This document shows, piece by piece, positions 1 to 11,754 of a DNA stretch of 64,000 nucleotides; position 1 is the first letter of the stretch; every line of letters begins with the position of its first letter. The position numbers and the translations under genes are program-made. The stretch is from contig NW_023503409.1 in assembly GCF_014529535.1 (NCBI RefSeq), positions 1,240,390-1,304,389 on the forward strand, given 5' to 3'. A model generated the notes under the pieces. It did no database searches, was not told the origin of the DNA, and saw only the letters and a list, made by a program, of their open reading frames with translations. The stretch comes from Bradysia coprophila (lineage: Eukaryota > Arthropoda > Insecta > Diptera > Sciaridae).

Positions 1-1
1 T

Positions 2-1493
2 GACAGAGTTAAACAAGCCATTCGCAACAACTTAATGGAGGCAGACATCAGTCGCTTTCAGTTTTGTGCTAATGAGTTGGGGCGATGCTTCGAAATACCG
101 CCAGATTCTTTGAAACAATACATCCGGGGATGGTTCGATCGCAACCCAACAGATACATCAACCTTGCAACGACTCTGTATTGATGGCCAAATTCAGGCAC
201 ACTTAAAATCAATGCGAATGTTAGCTTCTGGTCTGGAAGAGGGCGGAATAATCGTACCTAAAGACCACAACGGCATTGTTGAAATGAAAAACTACGGTGA
301 ATGTAGCTGGGTGCCTGCAACATTTTGCAAAGAATTTGCTTGTCCTGTTGAACCACCTCTATTGTCCGATGAATCGGACATTGAATACTTTAATGAAGTC
401 GACGATGAAAATGACAAAAAAGGTTCTGCAGATGTAGAGCGGAGAAATTTACATCAGTCTGGTGCTGTAAGCATTCAAGCGAAGCAAAACTTACAACTTC
501 CATGTGAAAAGGATGTGCCAGCTCTTTGTGTTGAGCAGTCGACCACCACGGCTGTTAGTACCATCGAACCCACCGAAACGGCGAAAAAAATTGAAGTTCT
601 CGGAAAGTATGATGATACAGTCCAAAGCGAAGCAGTGCCTGTGGAAAATGACATACCCAGCAGTGCTGCTGCTAAAGGTAATTTCAAATCAAAACAAAAA
701 CCCTGCTGGTAAATTCGTTAAATTTTATGCTTGATCTTTCAGACGGTACTGCGCAAACATCCGGCAGCAAGAAGAGACGTAAAATACACAAACCTCGACT
801 GGTCAAACCTCCACGCATTTATGGAGGAGTTTCAGTGAATCCTAGAGTTAATTGGGTAGACGTCGGATTGACTGTTGTCACTCTATTGCCTCTTGGTCGA
901 TTGTTCGCAGTTGGCGGAAGACTGCTTCGAGGAACATTTCAAGCTTTTAGGCTGGCCAAAGCTGCTAGTGTGGTTACAAAAGGGATTCAAGCCAGCGGTA
1001 AAACAAGAATTTAATTAGAAAATCTTTAAATTTTCAATTGAATCGAAACTATGTGTCCATAGGTCGCGTCTCAGGAGTGGGTCGCTACTCAACACTGACA
1101 AAACAAAGCACCATGCAAGTGCATGCTCATCACTCCGTGGCGAATGCATACAATCGTCAATTTGGTATCAAAAAAGGTCAAGGAATCAGCATATTATTGA
1201 ATAGAGGCGTTCATACAACCGCACATCGAGAAGTCGGAAAAGTGTGGAAGAGCAAGGGTCTTTTGAAGGGTAATGCAAAGGTACCCACATTTGATGCGAG
1301 TAATTCGGCAACGTATCCAAGAAACATTTTGGGTCAGATGACAATGGCTGAACGACAAGCTTTGAGACAGAACGGGCTTTATGGAACGGATACCAGACGT
1401 ATGCTTGCTGAGAAAATTCGCCAAAATAAGACTTCGTTCAAGGAAATGTATGATAAGAGTCTGTTCGATCCAAAAAATCCTCCGAAGTTCTAA
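2..1493 (+). CDS. Toxin-like gene with host-type introns, 5' end outside the window
   Basis: The frame is open to the left edge, so the true start lies outside. Three exons are visible, 2-677, 743-997 and 1063-1493, split by two 65-bp GT-AG introns, both phase 1. The first exon codes for an unfamiliar region ending in an acidic, Glu/Asp-rich stretch. The second gives a basic segment and then a hydrophobic segment (VGLTVVTLLPLGRLFAVGG). The third has a VHAHHSVANAYNRQFGI motif and a further His before a basic tail. A hydrophobic pre-toxin-like segment followed by a His-rich nuclease-like domain is the layout of bacterial polymorphic-toxin C-termini; that assignment is inference from motif shape. 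No break is seen in the visible part. A polyadenylation signal lies at 1667-1672. It could also be an unrelated insect family. Confidence 0.55.
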
Positions 1494-2454
1494 CGAACGT
1501 TCATTTAAAATGGTTTTCCGATTCCAAGTGTCGAAGACATATACTTTTTCCGTACAATTGATTGCTCATCCTCATCATCATATAAGAACATTTCTTCTAT
1601 ACATCAAATTTGAAAAGAATTTTGTATTTTGTTTAACAATGAAAATATTTTACGCTTTGCGCGTATAATAAAATTGAATTAACAGAGAATTATAAGTTCT
1701 TTTGAGAATAATAATCGTGAGGATTATTATTGCAAGGTCAAGGTCAAGCAGCGGCGAATATGGGTCGCCATAACCTCACCGCTCTGAAGGGAAGGATTCC
1801 TAATGATGAGTGGAAACGGTAGCGGAAACGATGTATGCAAATCACGAGTGAATAGATGAGTGCTGTATTTGCACGTCAAGCTTGCTGTCATCATACCAGT
1901 ACCCAAGCATATGTGGTGTCATTCGAAAGCTAAGACCAGTACCAATTACGGGAAACAGTTTTTTGATGTTTTTGTTGTTTTTCGGATGAACAGGAACCGT
2001 CACAAGTTCGCCTAAATAATCAAACTTTTACCCATACTTTCAACTGCTCGTAACTCGTTAGGGTTGCGTTCTACCAAAGCACTTTGGTTCTACCCCCCAT
2101 GATCGACTATTTGCCCCGAAAGTACATTCAATTATCTTCCAATTTTGGTTTTCGGTTTTTTATCACCTCTCGCTAGCCATACAAAAATCGAAGAATTTTC
2201 AAAAAAATATTTTGTACCTCTAGGTACTAATACCTATCTATAAACACATCAAAAAGTCCACTTTAAAATGCGTCCGATTGCGGCAGGTCGTTTTTTAAAA
2301 GAATCCCTCCCCTTAATTTTTTAACACGGTCAAAGTCAGTCCCAAGTCTGATTGAAAAACGTGTAGGGAAAATATTGATCGAATTTTTTTTTTCGTTTGG
2401 TTTGTTCGAATCATCGATATAATATAGGGTAGATAAGTAATGTCATGGTTATTT
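1494..2454. other. 3' UTR and intergenic sequence, no gene seen
   Basis: After the 3' UTR of the toxin-like gene (AATAAA at 1667-1672) this stretch holds only AT-rich sequence with poly-T runs. I see no credible coding exon, RNA gene or terminal-repeat element. Confidence 0.6.
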
Positions 2455-2564
2455 GTGTACCTGTTTTGGACGATTGATTTTAGGCAATTTCGCGGATTGT
2501 AGGCCGAACGAAGTGAGGCTTACAAGCGAAAGTGCCTTAAATCAACCGTCCCAAACAGGTGCAC
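2455..2564. repeat. 110-bp hairpin (foldback element)
   Basis: Arms 2455-2493 and 2526-2564 are near-perfect inverted repeats of each other. The pairing continues inward (ttgtaggcc against ggcttacaa), leaving an unpaired loop of about a dozen bases. The compact foldback shape fits a MITE or a hairpin-type repeat. Short ORFs here are a by-product of the palindrome. Confidence 0.75.
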
Positions 2565-3025
2565 ATGTAAGTTTTCATGCAGAGGGCCGGAAATCCGAGA
2601 AAATTCGAAAAATTGCCCTCATTTTCGGCCCCGAAGCATGAAAAAGTAACTTTATGCGCTTTATGCGGAAAGATCACATGGATGTATATGTGTAACGGGT
2701 GTAACGTAACTTACGTTTTGAGAAAGCGCGCGAAATAATGTCATACAAATATTTGAAAATAATTGAAACTCTGCATTTCTCAATTTCCTTTTTCTCTTCG
2801 TTTTGTGTTGTGATTCGTATTTTTTGCACTTGTATGTGTGCTATATTTTCAAAATTTCGTTCTTCGTGTTCTACAGTATATTACTTATATCGATGGTTCG
2901 AACAAATCAAACGAAAAGAAATTTCATGTTGATTTTGGAAATACTTCACTTTGTCATGAGAGCGATATGTATGACATTGCCTCCACACTATACCTTGATT
3001 TTTTCAATTATTTTGCAGAGTGTTA

Positions 3026-3393
3026 ACGCACTTCAAGCATGAGTGAGACTCTAAATTGAGTACTGGAACTTGACAGTGTGTAACACTGTAACACGCTTGC
3101 AAAAGGGCGGAGGTAATGCCATATATATAACCGAATCAGATGTACGGTGGCACGAAACTTCGATACAAACGCCATCTATCGCTTTCTTTAAAAACATAAA
3201 ATTGCCTAGAAATCTGGACCATCTGTTTTGTGACCAATATTTTGTGAAACACAAGCAAATCATAGTCAAGTCAACCATTTTAACCGTCTATATATTTGCC
3301 TTGTGTAAAACATTGTAAAAAACCATTTCATCAACTCACTTCAAGCATGAGTAGTACTCTTAATAGAGTACTCAAGCTCGACAGTGTATCGAA
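3026..3393. repeat. Direct repeat pair flanking a partial MITE
   Basis: A roughly 60-bp unit containing CACTTCAAGCATGAGT and a GAGTACT motif occurs at 3026-3085 and again, diverged, at 3334-3393. Between them, about 3104-3302, lies a partial copy of the element found complete at 42834-43087; both contain AACCGAATCAGATGT and CCATCTGTTTTGTGA. The arrangement suggests an insertion within, or duplication of, a local repeat. Another short piece of the same terminal motif occurs in reverse near 2973. Confidence 0.6.
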
Positions 3394-3697
3394 CCATTTT
3401 TTGCACTGTAAAAAAATTGGAACAAACTTTCATACTAAATTTACTCCATTTGGAAGCTGTCATTAGAAGCACTTTTACTTGCAGTACGTTGATTTCATAC
3501 AAAATAGTACACTATTTCGAAGTTGTCGACTATGATCACTTTTGTTTGAGGGTTGATTTTTTATTTTACATATAAACACTGTGTACTAGCCTTTAACGTC
3601 AGTGAATGAAATAGAATTTGTTCTTGTACATACGCGCTCTTCGAGGATTTGTCAGTCCATTGTTTTATTTTGTGCTACTTCGACACACACACACGCA

Positions 3698-3706
3698 TAT
3701 ATAAAA
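3698..3706 (+). promoter_or_regulatory. TATA box of the THAP/P-type transposase gene
   Basis: TATATAAAA lies about 140 bp upstream of the transposase ATG at 3843, with GC-containing sequence after it and a plausible start site about 30 bp downstream. This is a position and motif match only. Confidence 0.4.
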
Positions 3707-3842
3707 CGCGGAGCTAACTTCATCGCGTACAACTGACGGTTTCATTTGTTTTTAATTGAAAATTTTTAAACAGCACCACGGCTAACGACGCGAAAACGTT
3801 TTTTCATAATTATTTGTGAAAACTTCTGAAAAAATTATCGAA

Positions 3843-6800
3843 ATGGTGCTACAGTGCTGCGTAAAAGGTTGCGAAACTGTTGGAAACAATAATTTTCATA
3901 GTTTTCCAACAAATAAGTTGAGGGCCGAAAAATGGATTGCTGCAACGAAAGCTTTCCATTTGGTTGAACGGTTGAATGCCAACAAATTGGCGAATTCGTA
4001 TTACAAAGTTTGCAGAAAGCATTTCGACGGGTCAGACTTGACCAAGAACGGAAAAGGACAGATTGTGGTGAAACCAGATTGCTTGCCGAGTCTGTTCCTG
4101 CCCAATGAAACTGTCGTAAGTTACCAGCATTTGATTTGATTTTGTGTGATCCTGTATGACTCCAAGTTGAATCTAGGTTCCACCAGCTTCAGCGATAGCA
4201 TATGGTTCACAACATCAGCGTTCACTGGCAACGGTATGTTTTTGCGAGGTCATTAGAAATACAATGATCAACTAATAACGCTTGAAAAACCTTAGAACAA
4301 ATTGACGAAACCGGACGAACAGGTTGATGATACCGACAAAGCCGTAAATGTGGTCAAATTGATATCCGAGGAGGAGCTAAGAAATCATCAGAAGACTGCT
4401 CGTCAGACCGCCAACTGCTCCAAAGTTACAGAAGTCACGGTTTGTGTGTACGTTTGGTGTCGGTGCGGTCTTACTATGTTTCGTTTCGTTTCCAACGATC
4501 AACAGGTGAATGAGATCGACAGCGACGTACATGTGGTTGATGGGATATCCGGAAATCACCCCGTAAATCAAGAGAACAGTGATCGACAGACCGACAACTG
4601 CTCCAAAGTTACAGAAGTCACGGTTTGTGTGTCCGTTTGGTGTCGGTGCAGTCTTGTTATGTTTCGTTTTGTTTCCAACGATCAACAGGTGAATGAGATT
4701 GAGGTGATATCCGTAAAGCACCCAGTAAATCAACAGAAAAGTGCTCGTCAAACTGCCAATCGCTCCAAATCAAGCCCTAAAGCCTCGATAACAATGGTTT
4801 GTGTATATGTTTGGTGTCATGTGCAGTCTTGTTATGTGTCGTCTTGTATTTTATTCAATAAATGTGATCGTCTTGTGTGTCTACGATTTTTCTTTTAATT
4901 AGACAGAATACCATAGGTAATCAAACCAGTAGGTGTCTTGAAACTATAGAAGAATTGTAATTGGTTTAAATCGAAAATATGTTTGTCATTCAGCTTCACA
5001 TTCATATAATAAATACTTGAGATATAGCTCCCCGTCAAGTAATCCATGTTATTTGAATCAGCACCAAGGTGATGTTAGATGGACATTTCAAGCTACTGGT
5101 GTTGAAAACATCAGCTTTGTTGTACATTAGCTTTAAAACGAAATTCTATAAATCGATTCATTGATAGATGATATAATTTAACCGTTTTATCTTGAGATTA
5201 TTTAAACTTTTTATTTTGAAAATATCTGATCAAGTTGAGTTCTTAACCGATGGACCTAATTATCGTAAAAATCGAAACCATCAAAGGTCAAGAAAAAAAC
5301 AGTGGAAATAAAATTTAACATCGACTCACTGAGTTGAGAAAATAAGAATTTTCACAATCGAACAAACTCCCACACTGGGAATTCGGGCGATTCCCGAACG
5401 GCCTTTTACCCGAAGTGCCTCTAGTGGTAGTCTAGATAGCCAGTCCGGCACTGCTATCAGTACATACCGAATATGATCGGAAATAAATAATGACAGAAAC
5501 GTACCATCAATTCCACCAATTTTTTAGAGTCCAAATTTTACTTTAAAGCAAAAAAATGAATTCTTGACAAATCTACTACATCAAAATATTTGTTAATTTT
5601 GAAGTTACTGCAAGCATACGGCAGTTGCAATGTGTTAGTTTTAACATTCGAATTACCTGTAATCTATCTTCGAAATGGTCCCTCTTTAACGTATGATACT
5701 TGAGAAATGAAATAGGGCTATATCTGGGTTCTCATTTGCGAGGCGCTATTACAATTTTTTTTTGCGTTTAACTGATACCTGGACTCTATGCAACAAATTT
5801 TCAATAAAATTACTTTCAGCCGCACAATGTGCTGCATTCTTAATCAGCCGTGAATCTTAATCACCTAGTCATTTTAAGTCACTGGGAAATCATAATCTTA
5901 TAGAATTCTTAATCCCGGGAATTCTTGTTCATCTGCGATTTTTAATCACGTGTGTTTTCTAAACACTTGGGATTCCTTAAGGTAAGGTGTTCCTTGGTAT
6001 ACCGACCTCGGGTGCACCGAGATGTGGCGTGGTGTGCCGCGGCACAGTGTGGTGCACGGACGTAGGCCGAGGTGGAGTGAAGTGCACTGACTTCTACAAA
6101 ATGATACAGAAAGTAGGAAGTATATTGTAGATGCTAGTGCATAACAACAAACACCACAGCCGCCCGATCGAAGGAATGTAGTAGACCATTTCTGCAACCT
6201 GAAATTTTTAGTTCAGAACACCTATGTTTATCGTCTTCTCCTGTATTACGTAGATTTTTTTATTTCGATTCCAGAACGTACCACGGTCGAGTAAGTTAAG
6301 TTATTACAAACGTCGTGTCAAGGAACTGCAGCAGAGAGTAAAAGAAAACAAGATCAACGACTCCACAGTTTTGAACTATTTAAAGACGAAGTTCAATGAA
6401 CAACTGCTGGAGTTCGTTGACATGCAATTGAAGAACTGTGGACGCTCGAAACACGGTCGACGTTACACACCCAAGCAGAAAAGTCTGTGCTTAGCGATGT
6501 ATAAGCAGGGGCCAAAAGCATATCGCTTCAATGAAAAATGGTCCTGTCTGCCGACCAGACGAACATTGGGCCGCTACAGCGCACAATTGATTTTCAAATC
6601 CGGAGTCGACGAGAAAATTCTTGCTGCAGTGAAAAACATCGTCACAAACTGGCCTGCAAGCGACAAGTACTGCACATTCGGTTGGGACGAAGTGTCTCTG
6701 AACGAACACTTAGATTACTGTCAGTCGATGGACAAAATCGAGGGTTTCGTAGAAATGTGCAAGCCAAAAGTGCCCATTTTTGCGACACATGCATTGACCT

Positions 6801-9140
6801 TTATGGTGCGTGGAATTGCGGTACCCTACAAACAGTCCGTCGGATACTTTTATACGAATGGTGTGAAGTCCTTTGAATTGGTCGAATTGGTTAAGTTAAT
6901 GATAGAACGAGTATCCACAACAGGTAACTATAAAAGTAAAGACGTTTTCGTCATTTTAAGGCTCGGAACAGGTCAGGTCAACCTGAACTGAATAACCTGA
7001 AACCTGATCGGACCTGGACCTATCTTATATATTTTCACCTGACCTGATTTGACCTGAACCTGAAAAATGTGTTACGCATGGAGCCACGGGACGAAAGACA
7101 TTATTTTAAAACTCAGCGGTAACGAAAACTAACAAAAAATATCCGAATGAATAGGTCAATTCACGTTTCAGGTTAAATCTGAAACAGGTCAGGTCAGGTT
7201 AAGTTTAGAATATATCAGGTCAGGTTAGGTCAAATGAAAATCAAGTCAGATGAACTTGATCTGTTGCAATAAGTTTGTTTGTTTCTGAGCATTTCTTTAT
7301 CTTATTTTAAAGGAATGAAGCCGATTCTCTCTGTGTGTGACACATGCAATGTAAACGCGAACACAGTGAATGAATTGGTTTATCCTCGTGCGAACCAAAC
7401 GCAACAAACTGGCCAATTACTGCAGTACAAAGTAAACGGACATAGGATAATACACACATACGATCCATCACACCTCATAAAGGTGATTCGAAATAATTTC
7501 GAAGTGAAAAATGTCGCACATTTTATTTCTGAACGATGGCAACCTGGCTGCGCAGATTATGCTGGTTCAATTCAAATCGCGGCGTGGGATGATATAAACC
7601 AATTGTACCGTATGGATATACGTGCTGTACGGAGCGTGTTACCTAAGCTAACAGATGAACACTTGAAGCCCAACAAATTGAAAATGAAGGTGTCTGTTGC
7701 GACTCAAGTGTTCAGCAACACGTGCGGAACCGTGATGCTAGAATGTGTGGATAATGGAAAGGTGCCGGAAGATTTCGCCACTACTGCACGTTTCATTTTG
7801 TTCGTGAATGACTTATTTGACAGCATTAATGGTTGTGATAAGTACCCTGTTGATTCCCTCAAGAGTGCCGTAACGCCAATGTCGATACACTCAGAGTTCT
7901 GGGAATATGCGCTGGTCATGCTGGAGAATATGTTTTTTGTCGACAAAGGCACCGGCGAAAGGAACAATCGTTCTTCCGTACTGAAGAAGTTCGAGTCTAC
8001 TATTAGAGGCTATCAGGACGTCGCGAGGACATGTTTTCAGGCTGGCATTCCGAAACTCGAAATAAGGTATCACGTCAACTTAATTAAACGAATTGATATG
8101 CTCTGATATTTGCTTGAGCCTCGGCTTGAGCAACAAGTTGATTCACTCCGAAAAAAAAAACAGAAATGTGAAAGACTAACACAATCGACATTGTGAATAT
8201 CATTGACTTGTTGGTGGCATCTACAGTTGATCAATTTTCCTGAAAACATGTTCTTTCCTACGTTTTTAGAAATACGACTCAAGACGGACTCGAAAACTTC
8301 TTTGGTTGTGTTAAGTCCTGCAACTCAAGTAATAAAACGACGGCGAACCAGTACCGCACTGGCTATACAACGATGATAATCAACAATATAACAGGAACTA
8401 ACTCACTGAAAACAAATTGTCAGCCCGACGATTCCACAGCAATTCTAACAAATATTCACGAATTTATTTCTGTGTGCCGGGAACAGCCAAGCGATGCCAT
8501 TTACTTGTCGTACCCCGAGCCTGTGCTATCAGGCTGTCATGACTCGATGGCATCAACATATGATGTTGATGTTGATGTTGATTCACTTATATACTTCGAT
8601 CCGGAAGGCGAAAATGAAATCGGTTCTTCAGATGTTATGAACGAAGCTGACGACAGTTTAAATTCTCAGTTTCCGAACACTAATGTTGATCTGGACCAAC
8701 TGACACGTATTTCAAATGACGGCAGCAGGATCTGCCAGAAAGTATTGAAAACACTGACATGCAACGATTGTAAGGAGAATATTGACTTAATGGACCAAGA
8801 TGCTGCACTGATGAGTGTAGAAAAGTTGCTTAAGCATTTAAGCAAAACTATTGTCGACATTTGCTCGCAAGATTCAATTAAGAAGAAACTTCTCAGTAGT
8901 GTGGAAGGATTGGATGTTCATGTCATTGGGTGTTTTGATCATGTCGATGTGATTGTCCGAAAAGTTAAGAACTTTGCAGTTGATCAAGCTCTACTTTCAT
9001 TCTGCAACAACATTAACCAAATATTATCAGGAAAGATTGACACCTTGCCCGCAATGCCCAATGCCATTCAAAAGCTTGCTTTTGAGCACCGAATTAAGAA
9101 ACGTGGAATCGGGAAGTACACCGATAAATTTAATTCGTGA
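3843..9140 (+). CDS. THAP-domain P-element-type transposase (THAP9-like), eight exons
   Basis: Exons 3843-4115, 4177-4233, 4296-4439, 4506-4622, 4689-4796, 6275-6923, 7313-8066 and 8270-9140 join through GT-AG introns with consistent phases to give about 990 residues and one stop. The first ATG with a THAP-like start is 3843. The N-terminus is a C2CH THAP zinc finger (CCVKGC near residues 5-10, KVCRKHF later), which in this family binds the element ends. A basic, Leu-rich segment at the start of exon 6 could be a coiled coil. Exons 6-8 carry the P-element RNase H-like and inserted GTP-binding-type regions, including GWDEVSLN and the ENFFG motif near 8300. No 31-bp P-type terminal repeats or 8-bp target duplication were found. 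It may therefore be an old, immobile or domesticated copy, but its frame is open throughout. Confidence 0.85.
4296..4796 (+). repeat. Tandem triplication of an exon-intron module
   Basis: Three exons of the transposase gene (4296-4439, 4506-4622, 4689-4796) are diverged copies of one unit. Each contains a variant of the QTxNCSKV sequence and ends at a similar GTTTGTGT donor. The two introns between them are both exactly 66 bp, nearly identical, and end in CAACGATCAACAG. All junctions are phase 0, so each added copy keeps the frame and lengthens the linker between the THAP finger and the catalytic part. Confidence 0.85.
4797..6274 (+). other. Long fifth intron of the transposase gene
   Basis: The intron runs from the donor ATG|GTTTGTG at 4797 to the acceptor TTCGATTCCAG at 6274. 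It begins with a third, partial copy of the 66-bp repeated intron and then holds AT-rich unique sequence. Short palindromes (for example around 5379-5400 and a GC-rich patch at 6000-6090) are present, but no gene. Confidence 0.6.
6955..7262. repeat. CAGGT/ACCTG-rich inverted repeat in a transposase intron
   Basis: Inside the 389-bp intron 6924-7312, clusters of ACCTGACCT-type words on one side (about 6965-7060) are mirrored by CAGGTCAGGT-type words on the other (about 7170-7260). The mirrored clusters give an imperfect palindrome. It looks like a small inserted repeat element; no coding potential is seen. Confidence 0.5.
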
Positions 9141-10713
9141 TCAGCCAATACAACTTTAACATGTTAATTACATTGCACTAAACTAAACTTAGAACTAATC
9201 GAACCGGATAAAAAACAATTAAACCAAAATTGTAGAAATGATTCGATTATTATTCGGTTAATTGGAAATAAAAATTGAATTGAAGAACTTAATCCGCTGT
9301 TTAAAAGACTAAATGCAAAGAAAATATCGAATCTGTTCTACAGAACCTTTCCGGACGGTAGCTACTGCAAAATTAAATGATGAACACTGGCGTACGAGCC
9401 CTTTTATAGCAAATTATATGATGCAAAAAGGTTCGATTCGATTCAAAAGATAAATCCTGATGATCGACGAACTTATTCTGAAAATGTGTGGCGTTGCCAT
9501 TGACCACCACGTCTGGCCATTCGGTATCATCGGTGTCATTTGAGCTGATGTGGTCGAATTAGTTTCATGATTTGGTGTATCAACAATGTATTGACGATTA
9601 GGCAGTAATACAACTTCGAAGTCTGTAATTGAAGCAAGACTATTCCACTGATAATATTATCTGGCAATTCTCTCTCGTCTTGGTGAAGATGAAAGTCTCA
9701 AAAGATCGAAATACGTAGTCACACGGTATCAAGCTCCATGTATTTTTAGACCATGAGACCACGTATTTCGAGTTTTGAGACTTTTGCTTTTACACTGGCT
9801 CGGTCATCAATACATGAAGGTCACAGAAATTTGAATATACAAATTACACGTGCCCGTAAAGAGGTATAATAAGATGTCAAACCTGCGACATGACGTCTGT
9901 TTAGTAATCGCTGATGTCGCTGATTCAGGTGAGTTAAGTATGATCATCGAGTCCATCCTTAAAGTGCAGAAACCACAACATGTTTCACACAGTTTTCTTT
10001 TCATTCGAATTAGAAGCCATCTCAAAGCAATTCGTTAGAGAGTTGATGTTGAATACAACTGAATCAAATTTGGATGTCTTTTGTCCGATTCCTTTATTAT
10101 TAGCAATAGTTTGTAGGCTTTAGTTTCCAAGTGGTTTCACTATTTCTGATTACATTTTTTCATTTTGTTTTTTGACGACCGACGGTTGTTTTATTTTTAT
10201 CACACAGTTTTCTCAAAATTTGGCAAAGATTTTAATTACTGTCCACAAATTATCTCGTTCTTTCAAAGTTTCATGGTCAGTATCTAATTTCGGCCGATAG
10301 CACAACAAAATAAATTTTTGATTTAATTGACAACTTGACATTTTGATATTCCGAACATCAGCTAACTTCACGTGAAGTATTACTTCGAAAATTGTGTTCG
10401 ACATTTTAACAATGAGCTGTCACAGTCCCGGCGCTCTTGTACGTCCTCTTACGGAAAATTAGATGTCAACAGTGTACGTCATTGTGGTTCTGTCAAAAAC
10501 CAATGAGAATATCACGAATGGATTATTCTTGAGCAAAGGTAGTGATTTGTGTTATTTTTCTTCTTCGTATTGTTGAAAAAACCCAAATTTTAGTAGTTTT
10601 TCCAACGTTTTTTGTTTTACTGTTATGTGCAATTCATTCCCACATCACTTACACATTTGCTAAATTAAATAGCAAACCAAAATAGTCGTATCTTGGTTTA
10701 CGTTGATTCTCAA
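9141..10713. other. Intergenic region, no gene recognised
   Basis: Between the transposase stop and the SMIM13-like start lies AT-rich sequence. Its only clear structure is the inverted repeat at 9691-9788. A 63-codon minus-strand frame at 10213-10404 has no recognisable motif and no supporting context. Confidence 0.55.
9691..9788. repeat. Inverted repeat, about 98 bp
   Basis: The left arm 9691-9720 and right arm 9759-9788 pair over about 30 bp with few mismatches (shared core TCGAAATACGT next to AGTCTCAAAA). They enclose a short unpaired centre, as in a small MITE. Confidence 0.65.
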
Positions 10714-11054
10714 ATGAATGTGCAAGAAGTATTTTTGGCTGCTATTTCTTTGATATCAGCACTATTTATTGTCGTTTTGGTTGTTTGTTTAGGTATTTGA
10801 GTGAATTTTTTCTGCATTTAATTGTATTTGAGGGCCAACACAGCCTTTTCGCTTTCGAAAGATTGTGTGCTGGAAAGTGAGGTTATGTCTCACACAAACC
10901 ATTCTTTTCAGGTTGGTACTTGGTCTGGAAGCTGTTTTTGTCACGATTCCGTTTAGTTCGTGAACTGTTGGGTCTAAGGAATGACAGTTCGACACATCGA
11001 AGCGAGGAACAAGCAAATAAATTGAATAAACCAAAGAAGGTGCGACGAGACTAA
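10714..11054 (+). CDS. SMIM13: SMIM13-like small single-pass membrane protein
   Basis: Exon 1 (10714-10792) and exon 2 (10912-11054) join across a 119-bp GT-AG intron, phase 1, to give 73 residues. An N-terminal hydrophobic span of about 20 residues (LISALFIVVLVVCLG) is followed directly by WYLVWKLFLSRF and then LVRELLG. This matches the conserved core of vertebrate SMIM13 (CGWYFVWHLFLSKF-type). The tail is polar and basic. The function of the family is unknown. The stop lies only 30 bp before the NAA10 ATG, so both frames are probably on one mRNA. The gene is easily missed because of its size and intron. Confidence 0.8.
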
Positions 11055-11084
11055 TATTAGGAAACAGAACTAGAACAAAACAAA

Positions 11085-11654
11085 ATGAATATTCGCTGCG
11101 CAAAGCCGGAAGATTTAATGAATATGCAGCATTGCAATTTGTTGTGTCTGCCGGAAAACTATCAAATGAAGTACTACTTTTATCATGGTTTAACCTGGCC
11201 ACAATTGAGCTATGTCGCCGAAGATGACAAAGGGAATATTGTTGGCTACGTTTTGGCTAAAATGGAAGAACCGGAACCGAACGACGAACTGCGTCATGGC
11301 CACATTACATCGTTGGCGGTGAAACGATCATATCGACGTCTTGGACTGGCACAGAAGCTAATGAATCAGGCATCGCAGGCTATGGTCGAATGTTTCGAGG
11401 CGCAGCATGTGTCGTTGCATGTACGAAAAAGTAATCGTGCTGCGTTGAACCTCTACACGAATTCGTTGGGTTTCAAAATATTGGAAATTGAACCCAAGTA
11501 TTACGCAGACGGTGAAGACGCATACTCTATGAGACGTGACTTGACCGAAATTGCTAAGGAACTGGATCCGGAAAAATTTGAAATGTCTTTTGGACAACGA
11601 GCTAAGAGTGCACACGACCATACACATCAAGGACATGATGGCCACTGCTGTTAA
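11085..11654 (+). CDS. Naa10: N-alpha-acetyltransferase 10, NatA catalytic subunit
   Basis: This 189-residue uninterrupted frame begins [18 protein letters not shown], the typical NAA10/ARD1 start. It keeps the GNAT fold signatures: [18 protein letters not shown], the acetyl-CoA binding [12 protein letters not shown] and the C-terminal [11 protein letters not shown]. The protein pairs with NAA15 at the ribosome to acetylate nascent N-termini exposed after Met removal. The tail is short and His-rich ([13 protein letters not shown]), unlike longer acidic tails in some relatives. The fly orthologue is variable nurse cells (vnc). It has no promoter space of its own, because the SMIM13-like frame ends 30 bp upstream. 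AATAAA lies just after the stop, and the gene converges on PBDC1. Confidence 0.93.
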   Translation: MNIRCAKPEDLMNMQHCNLLCLPENYQMKYYFYHGLTWPQLSYVAEDDKGNIVGYVLAKMEEPEPNDELRHGHITSLAVKRSYRRLGLAQKLMNQASQAMVECFEAQHVSLHVRKSNRAALNLYTNSLGFKILEIEPKYYADGEDAYSMRRDLTEIAKELDPEKFEMSFGQRAKSAHDHTHQGHDGHCC

Positions 11655-11754
11655 TTAGAGGAAATAAACCGAAAAATTAAATTTTTGTATCGCAAAATTT
11701 GGAAACAAGAGAAACCAACGGAAAATTATACAAAAAAAATCCAAATTTTATTTT

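Noticed and set aside
10213-10404. 63-codon minus-strand frame between the transposase and the SMIM13-like gene
   Set aside because: No recognisable domain, no adjoining exons, and a composition like the surrounding intergenic DNA.
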